Shown here: in pieces, positions 17,212-26,147 of the stretch | Layout: the number at the start of each line of letters is the position of its first letter | How positions within the stretch are numbered: the first letter of the stretch is position 1 | Assembly (NCBI GenBank): GCA_002400365.1 | Contig: DHFK01000087.1 | Span: forward strand, 9,464 to 73,463 | Origin: Anaerolineales bacterium UBA4826 | Lineage (GTDB): Bacteria; Chloroflexota; Anaerolineae; UBA4142 | Reading direction: 5' to 3' | Length of the DNA: 64,000 bases | Position numbers and translations under genes: made by a program | The notes under the pieces: generated by a model | The model's input: the letters and a program-made list of their open reading frames with translations, nothing else | Database searches by the model: none | What the model was told of the DNA's origin: nothing

Positions 17212-20049
17212 TCAGGGCAGGTCGAGCGCCGGAAGCAGCACGCGGTCTTCCGCGGCGCTGGTTTTCAAGCGCACGCCGGTCGCTGGATCGTACACACCAA
17301 TTTCGATTGGGTACATGCCCGGCGGCAAATCGGCGGGCAGCGTCAGCGTGTGCGCGTCGGCCATGTATTCGCCCTCGATCCAGCCGGTCGTCGGGAATTG
17401 ATCGTTGCCCGGCGGCGCATCGCCAACGGCGATGACGTTGTTCTGCGCGTCGAGCAGGTGCACGAACACGGTGTACGGCGTATCCATGAGCGCGAGCGCG
17501 CGCCAGTACAAAGTCACCTGCGCGGTGGATTGTTTTGAATCTATTTGCAGATCGTAACCCAATAACTTGATTTTCTGATCGAACGCCGCTTCCAGCGCGC
17601 GCGGAATGTTTGGCGCAGTCATCACCCGCGCGCGATTCTTTATTTCGATGCTTCCCAGGTCAACGACCGTGGCGCGGAACGGCAGCAAAGGCGTACCCAG
17701 CAGTTGATTGTTCCGCGCGACCGCGAGTTTCACCGCGTACTTGCCGTCGGCGACGTTCGCGGGGATACGCATCGGGGACCAATCGCGCACGTACGTGTGC
17801 GGCTGCCACTGGAAGGGAGGATAGCCAACGCTGATGAGCGTATCGCGGCTAGTGATTTGTCTTCCTTCGGAATCATCCAGCCAGATCCGCGCCATCAGAT
17901 TGTCCGGCAGTTTCAGCGCGCCCGCGCGCCACAACAAGGTCAGCGGGAGCGCGTCGCCAGGTCGCGCCGGCGCGCTCGCGTCGAGCGCATAACCGACGAG
18001 AGACAACACGCCAAAGTCGGCGTCGGCGATCCGCGCGACGTTCCACGCGTCGAGCGAATAGCCGGCGAGCGACAGCGCCAAGTACTCGGCGGCTGCGTGC
18101 GCGCCGTTCCGCGGGTCGCGGCGCGGCGCTGTAACGTCCGCCTCGAGCGTGATCTTATCGAGATCGCGCTGACCGATCACGCCGCCGGAATTCGCGTCGT
18201 ACAACGTCACGTTGACGATGTACTCGCCGGGCGTGACGCCCAACCACAGCGGCACCGCGTACGTATCAACGATGATTTCGCCGGCGCGCCACGCGGTCGT
18301 GGGGTACGCGTCGAGCACGGGGCGGTGATCGGTTTGTCCGACGACGCGTCGATCGCGGCGTAGCACTTTGACCGAGACCATTACGTCGCTTTCGATTTTT
18401 TGCGCGGCGAGCCAATGCAGTGTCACGCGCAGGCCGCGCCCGTTCTCCGCGTGCCAGCGACCGGGAAGCGCGTTGAGTCGCGCCGGGTCTAATTCGACCC
18501 CAAGCAGGGTGATGTCCGCGCCAAAGGACTCGCCGAGCCATTGCGCGTGCTTGGGATCGCCCATGACCGGTTGCGGGTTCACGCGGATGAGAGGACCGAG
18601 CGAACTCAGCGAGTATTTCTTCGCCGCGCCTTTCAGTTGTCGCGTGAGATAGACGACGCGGTTTTGTCTCAGCGCGTCGGCGATGGCAGCCAGGCGCGCG
18701 TCCTCTTTGTCGGCGGCGATCGTCTGGACGTCGGGGCGCAGACCTTGCGTCTCTTGAAAATAACGCAGCAGCGTCATCTCGCCCTGAATGCCGATAATCG
18801 TCGCGTTATTTTCGAGCGGCTGATTCAAGATGTCGAGACCATAGTCGTGGACGTCCCATTTGTTGGCTAGTTGGTTAGTTGGATAGTTGGCTAGCAACAG
18901 GTTAGCGGGAATGAGAAACAGGAGCCATCCAACTAAAAGGGTGAGTGGCGCAAAACGTGAAACGTAAAACGTAAAGGACTGGAGTGCGTCAATGCCTACG
19001 CTGAGGAAGAGCGCGAGCAAGAGAAACATCGTGAGAAAGTGGACTTGCACATTGGCGGTGTGATAATTGAACGCAAAGCCGGCTTCGGCGAGCAGCGCGA
19101 CGGCAAGCAACACCCATTCGCGCGGGCGGCGCAGCAGCGCGACGACGCCGAGCGCGGCGAGCGCGATGCCCGCGACAGTGAATTGCGCGTTGAATAGCGA
19201 CCAATAAAAGGCGGCATCGTGTTGGACGTTAAACGGGTTGCCGAAAAAAGTAAAGTACTGTTGCGCTGTCACCCACGCGATGAATCCTTGCAGTGTGTTT
19301 TCGTACGTGCCGTCGGCGGAGCCAACGCTGCCGCGCAAGGGCAGATATAGGTAAAGCAGCAATGGCGCAATGAAAAGCAACGCGGCGCGCGCAAGCGTCT
19401 TGAAATCGCGGAGGATGGAGCGATCAACGAGTAAAACGTAAACCGTAATGGCAGGGTAGAGGAGCAAGATGAGCCGATGGTGAGTCAGCCCCAGCCCCAT
19501 CGTGAACGCGAGCGCGTAGAACCTGCCCTGAGCGGAGCCGAAGGGGCGGTGGCGCGCGGCATCTGCGTTTCCGCGCGCGTGCTCTTCACGCCAGGCGAGC
19601 GCGAGGTAGAGCAGGATCGCGACGATCAGCATCTGCGTCGAGTACGTTTCCGCGATGACCGCTTGCGACCAAAAGGTCGGTCCGACCGCGAACGTCAGCG
19701 CGCCGATTAGCGCGGCGATGCGGTACGCGGTGAGGTGACGAATGACCAGGTACACCATTGCCACGGCGAGCGCGCCGTTCAGTGCGGAAAGCAAATTCAG
19801 CCGGAACGCGGGGGCGTTGAGCGGCACGATTAGCGTGAACAGTTTGCCGAGAAGCGCGTAAAACGGATAGCCCGTCTGGTGAATGATGCCGAGGCGCGGG
19901 ACGACGTACTGAAACTCTAGCGTGTCGTCGAAGAGGAACGCCACCGAGGGCGCGAGTGTGCGCAGGTACAGCGCGCACGCGAGAAGGCAGATGAGCGCGC
20001 TGATCAGCGCGTCGCGGCGAGCGTTCCAGAGATGGGTTAGCGTTTTCAT
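17212..20049 (-). CDS. DUF2723 membrane protein, O-mannosyltransferase-like
   Basis: 945 aa. The N-terminal ~460 residues are polytopic, with an early acidic loop (LFDDTLEFQYVV, then GIIHQTGYPFYALLGKL) typical of DUF2723/GT-C enzymes that transfer sugars from lipid-linked donors. The C-terminal half is a soluble extracytoplasmic region with repeated beta-sandwich units (LLGVELDPA, SLVGYALDAS, LLGYDLQIDS). Three short repeat tracts are read in frame: residues ~168-176, ~357-365 and ~383-395. It stands alone on the minus strand opposite the clp block. Confidence 0.8.
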   Translation of the reverse strand: MKTLTHLWNARRDALISALICLLACALYLRTLAPSVAFLFDDTLEFQYVVPRLGIIHQTGYPFYALLGKLFTLIVPLNAPAFRLNLLSALNGALAVAMVYLVIRHLTAYRIAALIGALTFAVGPTFWSQAVIAETYSTQMLIVAILLYLALAWREEHARGNADAARHRPFGSAQGRFYALAFTMGLGLTHHRLILLLYPAITVYVLLVDRSILRDFKTLARAALLFIAPLLLYLYLPLRGSVGSADGTYENTLQGFIAWVTAQQYFTFFGNPFNVQHDAAFYWSLFNAQFTVAGIALAALGVVALLRRPREWVLLAVALLAEAGFAFNYHTANVQVHFLTMFLLLALFLSVGIDALQSFTFYVSRFAPLTLLVGWLLFLIPANLLLANYPTNQLANKWDVHDYGLDILNQPLENNATIIGIQGEMTLLRYFQETQGLRPDVQTIAADKEDARLAAIADALRQNRVVYLTRQLKGAAKKYSLSSLGPLIRVNPQPVMGDPKHAQWLGESFGADITLLGVELDPARLNALPGRWHAENGRGLRVTLHWLAAQKIESDVMVSVKVLRRDRRVVGQTDHRPVLDAYPTTAWRAGEIIVDTYAVPLWLGVTPGEYIVNVTLYDANSGGVIGQRDLDKITLEADVTAPRRDPRNGAHAAAEYLALSLAGYSLDAWNVARIADADFGVLSLVGYALDASAPARPGDALPLTLLWRAGALKLPDNLMARIWLDDSEGRQITSRDTLISVGYPPFQWQPHTYVRDWSPMRIPANVADGKYAVKLAVARNNQLLGTPLLPFRATVVDLGSIEIKNRARVMTAPNIPRALEAAFDQKIKLLGYDLQIDSKQSTAQVTLYWRALALMDTPYTVFVHLLDAQNNVIAVGDAPPGNDQFPTTGWIEGEYMADAHTLTLPADLPPGMYPIEIGVYDPATGVRLKTSAAEDRVLLPALDLP

Positions 20050-20206
20050 TGCGGCGAGATGATAACACAGAGTACGGAGAATCGCAAAAGTGAATGGTTT
20101 GTTGTATAATCACAGGAGAAATTCGATTCTGGAACAGCGACGCGCGGCACAACCTTGAAGCGGTGTTGGCGACGATTTCAGAGAGGTTGCCAGACCGCGC
20201 GGAGAA

Positions 20207-20328
20207 ACGTCTTGACAATGTTGGATTAGCCACAGAGCGCACAGAGGACGCAGAGAAAAATCTGTTCTTTCCTCTGTGTTCTCTGTGTCCTCTGTGGCGG
20301 AAAGGAAAATGTAACATTGTCAAGACGT
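20207..20328. repeat. 122-bp nested hairpin element
   Basis: A perfect 16-bp terminal inverted repeat, ACGTCTTGACAATGTT / AACATTGTCAAGACGT, encloses an inner pair GCCACAGAG (20229-20237) / CTCTGTGGC (20290-20298), with further complementary CACAGAG tracts between them. It has the size and structure of a non-autonomous palindromic element. It sits 34 nt upstream of the GerMN lipoprotein start. The remaining 20050-20206 holds no clear gene. Confidence 0.8.
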
Positions 20329-20362
20329 GAAAACCCTATGTCGTGACATCGAGGAGGATGTT

Positions 20363-21022
20363 ATGCTCCGCTCACTCTTTCGCTTCCTTTGGCTGAGCAT
20401 CGCCGCTGCGGCAATCACCTGGTTGATCGGCTGCAGTTCCGCGCCGACGCCGACTATCGTCCCATCGCCGACAAGCGTCGTTCTGCCGACTCCAGTGCCG
20501 AGCGCGATGCTAACCGATACGCCCACGGCGGCGCCCGCGCTCGCGCCAACACAAACGCCGACTGCCACGCCAACGGTCAAGACGACGCCCACGCGCACGC
20601 CGACGCTTGCCGCGGGCACGATGCGCATCAAACTGTTCTTCGTCGCATTGGAGGACAATGGCAAGCGCGGCAAAAAGATCGGCTGCAACGACAGCATCGT
20701 CGCGGTGGATCGCGTTATTCCCGCGACGACGGCGCCGCTGACCGCCGCGCTCAAAGAATTGTTTTCGATTAGCGAACGCACTTATGGTCCGTCGGGTCTG
20801 TACAACGCGCTGGCTCAAGCCAACTTGAAACTGGACAGCGCCGCGGTCGTCAACGGCAAAGCGACCGTCAATATCTCCGGCGTTCTGAAACTCGGCGGCG
20901 TCTGTGACAATCCCAGAGCCGAAGCGCAGATCAAGGAACTGGTCATGCAGTTCGCGACGGTCAAACAGGCAAACATCTTCATCAACAACATCCCGATCGA
21001 AAAGGCGCTTTCCGAAAAATGA
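20363..21022 (+). CDS. GerMN-domain lipoprotein
   Basis: 219 aa, starting at ATG 20363 with GAGGAGG. Signal peptide with lipobox WLIGC, then a TPTPTP-rich linker (residues ~30-85). A C-terminal GerMN domain follows: KLFFVALEDNGKRG, VDRVIPATTAPLTAALKELF and a final VKQANIFINN. GerMN domains occur in spore germination proteins and in envelope lipoproteins of non-sporulating bacteria. The stop overlaps the next gene by 4 nt. Confidence 0.8.
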   Translation: MLRSLFRFLWLSIAAAAITWLIGCSSAPTPTIVPSPTSVVLPTPVPSAMLTDTPTAAPALAPTQTPTATPTVKTTPTRTPTLAAGTMRIKLFFVALEDNGKRGKKIGCNDSIVAVDRVIPATTAPLTAALKELFSISERTYGPSGLYNALAQANLKLDSAAVVNGKATVNISGVLKLGGVCDNPRAEAQIKELVMQFATVKQANIFINNIPIEKALSEK

Positions 21023-21663
21023 TTCTGACGCCCCTCCCCCTCGTGCGAAAAATCGAACTGGCTTTGCTCGCGCCCGAATTAGCGCGGCAGGATGTCGAAA
21101 CGGGCTGCGCCGCGGCAGTGCGCTTGGATTGCGTGTCGGTGTTCGTCAAGCCGCATTATATCCAAGTCGCGCGCAAGGCGCTGAAGGATACGCACATCAA
21201 GGTCGTGTCGGTCGTCGGCTTTCCGCACGGCGGCGTGACCACGGCGACAAAAATGTACGAGACGCAAGACCTGATTCAGCGCGGCGCGGATGAACTGGCG
21301 ATGGTCGTCAACCTTGGCGCGCTGCGCGATCGCGACGACTTGGCGGCGCGCAACGACATCGCCGGCGTCGTCAGGACCGCGCGGGGCAAGCCGATCACGG
21401 TGATTCTCGAAACGCCGCGGCTGACCGACGAAGAGAAAACGCGCGGCGGCAAGATCGCCGAGGCGGCCGGCGCGTCGTTCATCCAAACTGCCACCGGCTT
21501 TGCCGGCGACGCGACCGTTGCCGACGTGCGGCTGTTACGCGCCACCTGTCCAGGTCTAAAGGTGCGCGCGGCGGGCGGAATCCATTCGCCGGCAGACGCG
21601 CTGGCGCTGCTCGAAGCCGGCGCAGAACGCGTCGTTGTAAGCGCGAGCGAAAAGATTCTGTGA
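21019..21663 (+). CDS. DeoC-like protein lacking catalytic residues
   Basis: 214 aa. It aligns along its length with deoxyribose-phosphate aldolase (VKVVSVVGFPHGG, GADELAMVVNLGAL, SFIQTATGF, VRAAGGIHS). However, the three key residues are replaced. The motif usually ...DEIDMVIN has Ala94 for Asp, the Schiff-base Lys motif KTSTGF reads QTATGF (Gln156), and the relay Lys in VKASGGI is Arg183. The enzyme is therefore probably not a DeoC aldolase; another reaction or a binding role is possible. It overlaps the GerMN lipoprotein by 4 nt (ATGA). Confidence 0.8.
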   Translation: MILTPLPLVRKIELALLAPELARQDVETGCAAAVRLDCVSVFVKPHYIQVARKALKDTHIKVVSVVGFPHGGVTTATKMYETQDLIQRGADELAMVVNLGALRDRDDLAARNDIAGVVRTARGKPITVILETPRLTDEEKTRGGKIAEAAGASFIQTATGFAGDATVADVRLLRATCPGLKVRAAGGIHSPADALALLEAGAERVVVSASEKIL

Positions 21664-21838
21664 TGGCTCGGGTCATCATTGCGAGCCAACCCAAGCAATC
21701 TCCACAGCACGGGGGGATCGCCTGCTTCGCCCTTGGACTTTGCTCAGGGTCGCTCAGCCCCGCATCGTTCGACTGCGCCGCTTTGCGGCTCCGCTCACGA
21801 TGCTCCTCGCAATGATACGGCGCGACAAGCCCTCGCGC
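21664..21838. repeat. CATTGCGAG-type dispersed repeat
   Basis: CATTGCGAGCC (21678-21688) and CTCGCAATGAT (21806-21816) form the ends. Between them are CAATCTCCACAGCAC and CTTTGCTCAGGGTCGC-like pieces. A second copy with the same ends is at 44535-44636. No gene is supported in the stretch. Confidence 0.75.
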
Positions 21839-21840
21839 AT

Positions 21841-21869
21841 TTGAAATCACTGGGAGAGTAGAGTATAAT
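21841..21869 (+). promoter_or_regulatory. Promoter of moaC
   Basis: TTGAAA (21841-21846) - 17 nt - TATAAT (21864-21869). The predicted start is near 21876, 30 nt before the moaC ATG. Confidence 0.75.
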
Positions 21870-21905
21870 GCGGGCAACCAAATTTCTTGTGCTTCAAACA
21901 TCACG

Positions 21906-22394
21906 ATGACCCTCTCGCATCTCGACGAACAAGGGCGCGCGCAGATGGTGGACATCAGCGCAAAAGCCGATACCGAACGCGTCGCCATCGCCAAGTGCCA
22001 GGTGACGATGCAAGCCGCGACGCTCGCGCTCATCCGCGCCGGCAAGATCGAAAAAGGCGAGGTGTTCGCGGTCGCGCGCGTCGCGGGAATCATGGCGGCA
22101 AAGCGGACGCACGAACTCATTCCGCTGTGTCATCCGCTGCTCGTCACCGATGTCGCGGTTGACTTTGAAATTTTGTCCGCCGGCGACGCGCACGCACGCG
22201 CGCGCGTCGGCATCACTGGCACGGCGAAAAACGTCGGCAAGACCGGCGTCGAGATGGAAGCGCTCGTCGCGGTGACGACCGCCGCCCTCACGATCTACGA
22301 CATGGCGAAAGCAGTGGACCGCGCGATGCGTATCGAGAATGTGCGTTTGGTGTTGAAACGTGGGGGCAAGTCGGGGGAGATTCAGTTGGAGTGA
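21906..22394 (+). CDS. moaC: Cyclic pyranopterin monophosphate synthase
   Basis: 162 aa, full length. It converts the GTP-derived cyclic intermediate to cPMP in molybdopterin synthesis. Present are [24 protein letters not shown] [20 protein letters not shown] and the C-terminal GGKSGE. Intact catalytic motifs indicate a functional enzyme. The last 108 nt (22287-22394) are repeated at ~80% identity at 23119-23226, after an inserted toxin-antitoxin-like pair. It supplies the cofactor needed by the Mo enzyme at 57953. Confidence 0.95.
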   Translation: MTLSHLDEQGRAQMVDISAKADTERVAIAKCQVTMQAATLALIRAGKIEKGEVFAVARVAGIMAAKRTHELIPLCHPLLVTDVAVDFEILSAGDAHARARVGITGTAKNVGKTGVEMEALVAVTTAALTIYDMAKAVDRAMRIENVRLVLKRGGKSGEIQLE

Positions 22395-22419
22395 GCGTGT
22401 TGCCCCAACGGAGGTAAGC

Positions 22420-22665
22420 ATGGAGTCGGTTAAGCAAGCATTGCATAGCACAATTGAATTGCTGGGCGACGAAGAAGCGCGCCAGATTCTGGAATTCGCA
22501 AGACGACTGCGAGAAAAGGACGCCGTTTCGCCGACACTGCGACGATTGGCTAACGATCCGACATTCAGAATTCCCTCGATGGAAAAACTTGCCTTCCGCG
22601 TCGTGCAGCCGATCGAGGGGAAAGGCATTGCAGCATCCAGACTCTTGGTGGAGGATCGGCGATGA
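22420..22665 (+). CDS. Small VapB-like antitoxin candidate
   Basis: 81 aa from ATG 22420 behind GGAGG. The helical N-terminus MESVKQALHSTIELLGDEEARQ is followed by LEFARRLREK and a C-terminal PSMEKLAFRVV segment. It is not a recognised VapB fold, but it has the position and size of an antitoxin and overlaps the PIN gene by 4 nt. Confidence 0.65.
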   Translation: MESVKQALHSTIELLGDEEARQILEFARRLREKDAVSPTLRRLANDPTFRIPSMEKLAFRVVQPIEGKGIAASRLLVEDRR

Positions 22666-23150
22666 TTCTCTACTACCTCGATGCCAGCGCATGGGTCAAG
22701 CGCTATTACCGAGAAGCGGGAACAGATTGGGTGCAGAGTTTGTTTTCGCAGAATTCCATGATAGCTTGCGCATCCCTGGGTCTAGTGGAAGTAACAGCGA
22801 CCTTGTCGCGGAAGCGAAAAGCGGGAGAGATTCCAGCCGAACTCTTCGAGCAGAAATCGCAGGAACTCGAAGAGGATTGGAATCGCCTGATCCAAGTTCA
22901 ATTCACCGCCGAGGCAGTAGACGCGGCGAGAAAGTCAGCAAGAGAACTTGCGCTCCGCGGAGCCGATGCCATTCATCTCGCATCAGCCGTTTTGCTGAGG
23001 GGGCGGCTTGCGGAAGGCGATCAGCTGATGCTTGCCACCTCTGATAGTGAACTGAAGAAGGCGGCTCAAGCATCTGGTTTCGCTGTGATTGACCCCGGCG
23101 AACAAGACGCGCAGTCTGCTCACAATCTACGATATGGCGAACACGGTTGA
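22662..23150 (+). CDS. PIN-domain ribonuclease (VapC-like toxin)
   Basis: 162 aa. PIN acidic residues: Asp7 in YYLDASAWVK, Glu in SLGLVEVTATLS, and Asp in LRGADAIHLASAV, with a later ATSDSELKKAA. It is predicted to cleave RNA until bound by its partner. The last ~11 residues are encoded by DNA that aligns, in another frame, with the end of moaC, so the natural C-terminus has probably been altered at the insertion junction. Confidence 0.85.
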   Translation: MILYYLDASAWVKRYYREAGTDWVQSLFSQNSMIACASLGLVEVTATLSRKRKAGEIPAELFEQKSQELEEDWNRLIQVQFTAEAVDAARKSARELALRGADAIHLASAVLLRGRLAEGDQLMLATSDSELKKAAQASGFAVIDPGEQDAQSAHNLRYGEHG

Positions 23151-23226
23151 CCGCGCGATGCGTATCGAGAATGTGCGGTTGGTGTTAAAGCGCGGGGGCA
23201 CGTTGGGAGAAACCAGACTGGAGTAA
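23119..23226 (+). pseudogene. Orphan second copy of the moaC 3' end
   Basis: 36 codons that match the last 36 codons of moaC without gaps: [19 protein letters not shown] against [19 protein letters not shown], ending in TAA. I count 21 differences in about 105 nt. About half of the altered codons are synonymous, so the copy diverged while still coding. It lacks a start and overlaps the vapC-like 3' end. The invariant GGKSG is now GGTLG, consistent with loss of function. Confidence 0.85.
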
Positions 23227-23229
23227 CCC

Positions 23230-23676
23230 ATGAACACGCGAACACGCTTGGCTCTGGCTCTCAGCGCATTGCTTTTCCTTCTGATGGTCGCATGCAGCGA
23301 GTCCGACAGTCAAATAGCAGTGACAAAGAATTGGATCAATGCCTGCGAGCGTGACGATGCCACGAGTGCTGGCAAGTTCTGGAGCAAAGTCAATCCAGGG
23401 CTTGGCGAGAAGGAAACCAAGTTTCTCTGTGATCTGCGCAAAGAGACCAAATTCAAACTCCACGCGGTGGAAAAAAGAGACGGCATCATTGCGCTCTTGC
23501 AGTCAGGCGAGCAACGTGGCTTACTTGGACTTACTCTGGTGAACAGCGACAGTGGCTGGGTTATTACTGGCGTCGTATATTCGATCCAGGGCGCGTCCGG
23601 TTCTGGGGATGCGCGCTCCGGGTGTGAAATCGGCGCGAAGAAGATAACCAGTTTTGCAGAGTGTTTTTGGTATTGA
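23230..23676 (+). CDS. Small lipoprotein of unknown function
   Basis: 148 aa. Signal peptide with lipobox LLMVAC (Cys ~22), then a small domain with four further Cys (NACERDDATS, FLCDLRKE, SGCEIG, AECFWY). The NTF2-like pattern IAVTKNWINACERDDATSAGKFW suggests a cone-shaped ligand-binding domain, but the family is not certain. It ends 6 nt before selD. Confidence 0.7.
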   Translation: MNTRTRLALALSALLFLLMVACSESDSQIAVTKNWINACERDDATSAGKFWSKVNPGLGEKETKFLCDLRKETKFKLHAVEKRDGIIALLQSGEQRGLLGLTLVNSDSGWVITGVVYSIQGASGSGDARSGCEIGAKKITSFAECFWY

Positions 23677-23682
23677 AGAAGA

Positions 23683-24756
23683 ATGAACACCCCTTCCAAA
23701 CACATCCGCCTCACCTCCTACGCCGCGTGCGCCGGCTGAGCGTCGAAAATCGGCGCTGCCGAACTGGCGCAAGTTTTGCGCCCCCTGCGCGACAGATTTC
23801 AGCCCAAGGATTTTCCCGCGCTCCTCGTCGGTCTCGGCGTCCCGGACGATGCGGCGGTCTATCGTATCAACGACTCGACCGCGATCATTCAGACGATGGA
23901 TTTCTTTCCGCCAGTCGTGGACGACGCGTACGCGTTTGGCGCGATCGCCGCGGCGAACGCCATGAGCGACGTGTACGCCATGGGCGGCGAGGCGCTTGTC
24001 GCGCTCAACATCGCCGCGTGGCGCGACGATTTGCCGCTCGAACTGCTCAGCGATATTTTTCGCGGCGCGGCGGACAAGGTCGCGGAAGCGGGCGCGGCGA
24101 TTGCCGGCGGGCACACGATCACCGACGACGAACCAAAATTCGGCTTGGCAGTCACCGGCGTCGTACACCCCGACCGCATCATCACGAAAGGCGGCGCGCG
24201 CGCCGGCGATGCGCTGGTGCTGACCAAGCCGCTCGGCAGCGGCTTGCTCACGACCGCCGGCAAGCACGGCGTCGTGTCGGACACACATTTGCAGAACGCG
24301 ATCGCTTGGATGACGCGCCTGAATCGCGGCGCGGCGCAGGCGCTGCAAGCCGTCGGCGTCAAATGCGCGACCGACATCACGGGCTATGGCTTGCTCGGTC
24401 ACGCGTACGAAGTTGCGGAAGCGTCTCACGTCGCGCTGCGCTTCCACGCCGACGCGCTGCCGATTCTCGACGGCGCGCTCGAGTACGCGCGCGAACATCA
24501 AATCCCCGGCGGCGCAGGGCGCAACAAACTGTACCTGGAAGGCAAGGTCGAGTTCGCGCGCCCGCTCGCCGACGCGCTCTACGAGGTTTTGTTCGATCCG
24601 CAAACGTCGGGCGGATTGCTCATCGCCGTCCCCGCCGCGCAACTCGACGCGCTCACGCGCGCGCTCAGGTCGCGTGGAGTTGAACACTGGGTCGTCGGAG
24701 AGATAATAGATGAACGAGGAAAGACGAAAGAAACCACGCGCATTCTAGTCGTTTGA
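23683..24756 (+). CDS. selD: Selenide, water dikinase, itself a selenoprotein
   Basis: 357 aa if the in-frame TGA at 23737-23739 is read as selenocysteine. Residues [19 protein letters not shown] match the conserved glycine-rich SelD site, where position 19 is Cys or Sec and Lys22 is the essential lysine. Downstream motifs [35 protein letters not shown] and AGGHTI are intact. SelD makes selenophosphate from selenide and ATP. Without recoding the frame would start only at 23776 and lose the active site. The start ATG is 6 nt after the lipoprotein stop. Confidence 0.93.
23737..23762 (+). promoter_or_regulatory. UGA-Sec codon and candidate bacterial SECIS hairpin
   Basis: The Sec codon is at 23737-23739. 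A stem-loop TCGGC-GCT-GCCGA (23750-23762) starts 11 nt after it, with further GCG/CGC pairing possible outside. Bacterial SECIS elements lie immediately 3' of the UGA inside the coding sequence. Only the position and pairing are seen; SelB binding is inferred. Confidence 0.65.
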
Positions 24757-24823
24757 TTTCCTTCTCTTCTTCTCTCTCATCTCTCATCTCTCATCTTTCA
24801 TCTCTTCACGAGGAGGTCGTCCA

Positions 24824-26080
24824 ATGTCGGACAATCAACGGCGTGTCGTCGTTACCGGAATGGGCGCAATTACGCCGCTCGGCAATTCCGTCGCCAAGAC
24901 CTGGGCGAATCTGGTCGCGGGCGTCTCGGGCACGCGACGCATCACGCGCTTTGACGCGTCGCGGTTCGCCGTGCAGATCGCATGCGAGGTCAGCGATTTC
25001 AACATCGAGGATTATGCGGAAATTGACCGCAAAGAGGCGCGGCGCATGGACTTGTTCCTGCACTATGCCATCGCCGCTAGCGTGGAAGCGTTACGGGACT
25101 CGGGCTTGAAGATTGATGAATCGAATTGGGACGAGGTTGGCGCGCTGATCGGTTCGGGTATCGGCGGCTTGCAGTTGATGTACGACGGCGCGCGCACGCT
25201 GCTCGAAAAAGGTCCGATGCGCGTCAGCCCGTTCACGGGACCGTACATGATTCCCAACATGGCGGCGGGCGAAATCGCGATCCTCTTTGGCGCACGCGGT
25301 CCGAATTTTTCGATTGCGTCCGCGTGCGCGACCGGCACCCACGCGATCGGCGAGGCGTACGAAATCATCAAGCGCGGGGACGCGCAGGCGATGATTACCG
25401 GCGGCACCGAAGCGTCGCTCACTGAATTGGGGCTTGCCGCGTTCCATCGCACCCAAGCCATGTCCACGCGTAACGATGATCCCGCGCACGCGTCGCGTCC
25501 ATTCGATTTGCAGCGCGATGGCTTCGTCTTTGGCGAAGGCGCCGGCACTCTGATTTTCGAGTCGCTCGAAAGCGCGCGGGCGCGCAACGCCAAGATCTAC
25601 GCCGAAGTGGTGGGCTATGCGGCGACCGACGATGCGTTCCACATCAGCGCGCCGGTCGAAGGCGGCGTGGGCGCGGCAAAGGCAATGCAGCGCGCGCTGA
25701 AGAAAGCGGGCTTGGCGCCGGACGCCGTGGACTATATCAACGCGCACGGCACTTCGACCCAGTTGAACGACGCGGCGGAGACGACGGCGATCAAAACCGT
25801 TTTCGGCGCGCACGCCTACCAGATTCCAATCAGTTCGTCGAAATCCATGCTCGGGCACATGCTCGGCGCCGCTGGCGCGGTCGAAGCCATCGCGGCGGTG
25901 AAGACGATCGAGACCGGCATGATTCATCCGACAATCAACTATGAATTTCCTGATCCCAAGTGCGATCTGGATTACGTGCCGAACCACGCGCGTGCGGCGA
26001 ACGTGCGGGTTGCGATGTCGAACTCGTTCGGCTTCGGCGGGCACAACGCGATTATTCTTTTCAAGAAATTCGAGAGATAA
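24824..26080 (+). CDS. fabF: Beta-ketoacyl-ACP synthase II
   Basis: 418 aa, normal length. It condenses malonyl-ACP with acyl-ACP in fatty acid elongation. Catalytic Cys168 lies in [14 protein letters not shown]; the two histidines lie in [11 protein letters not shown] and [13 protein letters not shown]-terminal [13 protein letters not shown] and C-terminal [11 protein letters not shown] are typical. A GAGGAGG site precedes the ATG. The 67-nt gap upstream is a CATCTCT heptamer tract. Confidence 0.97.
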   Translation: MSDNQRRVVVTGMGAITPLGNSVAKTWANLVAGVSGTRRITRFDASRFAVQIACEVSDFNIEDYAEIDRKEARRMDLFLHYAIAASVEALRDSGLKIDESNWDEVGALIGSGIGGLQLMYDGARTLLEKGPMRVSPFTGPYMIPNMAAGEIAILFGARGPNFSIASACATGTHAIGEAYEIIKRGDAQAMITGGTEASLTELGLAAFHRTQAMSTRNDDPAHASRPFDLQRDGFVFGEGAGTLIFESLESARARNAKIYAEVVGYAATDDAFHISAPVEGGVGAAKAMQRALKKAGLAPDAVDYINAHGTSTQLNDAAETTAIKTVFGAHAYQIPISSSKSMLGHMLGAAGAVEAIAAVKTIETGMIHPTINYEFPDPKCDLDYVPNHARAANVRVAMSNSFGFGGHNAIILFKKFER

Positions 26081-26147
26081 CCCTGACAAGGTGACGGGGT
26101 GACACGGTGACATGGAGAAGGACCTGTCACCCTGGCACCGTATCATT

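Noticed and set aside
21019..21663. Plain deoC assignment
   Set aside because: All three catalytic positions are substituted, so aldolase activity is not supported.
23776..23778. ATG 23776 as the selD start
   Set aside because: It would remove the conserved glycine-rich active site that reads through cleanly if TGA 23737 is Sec.
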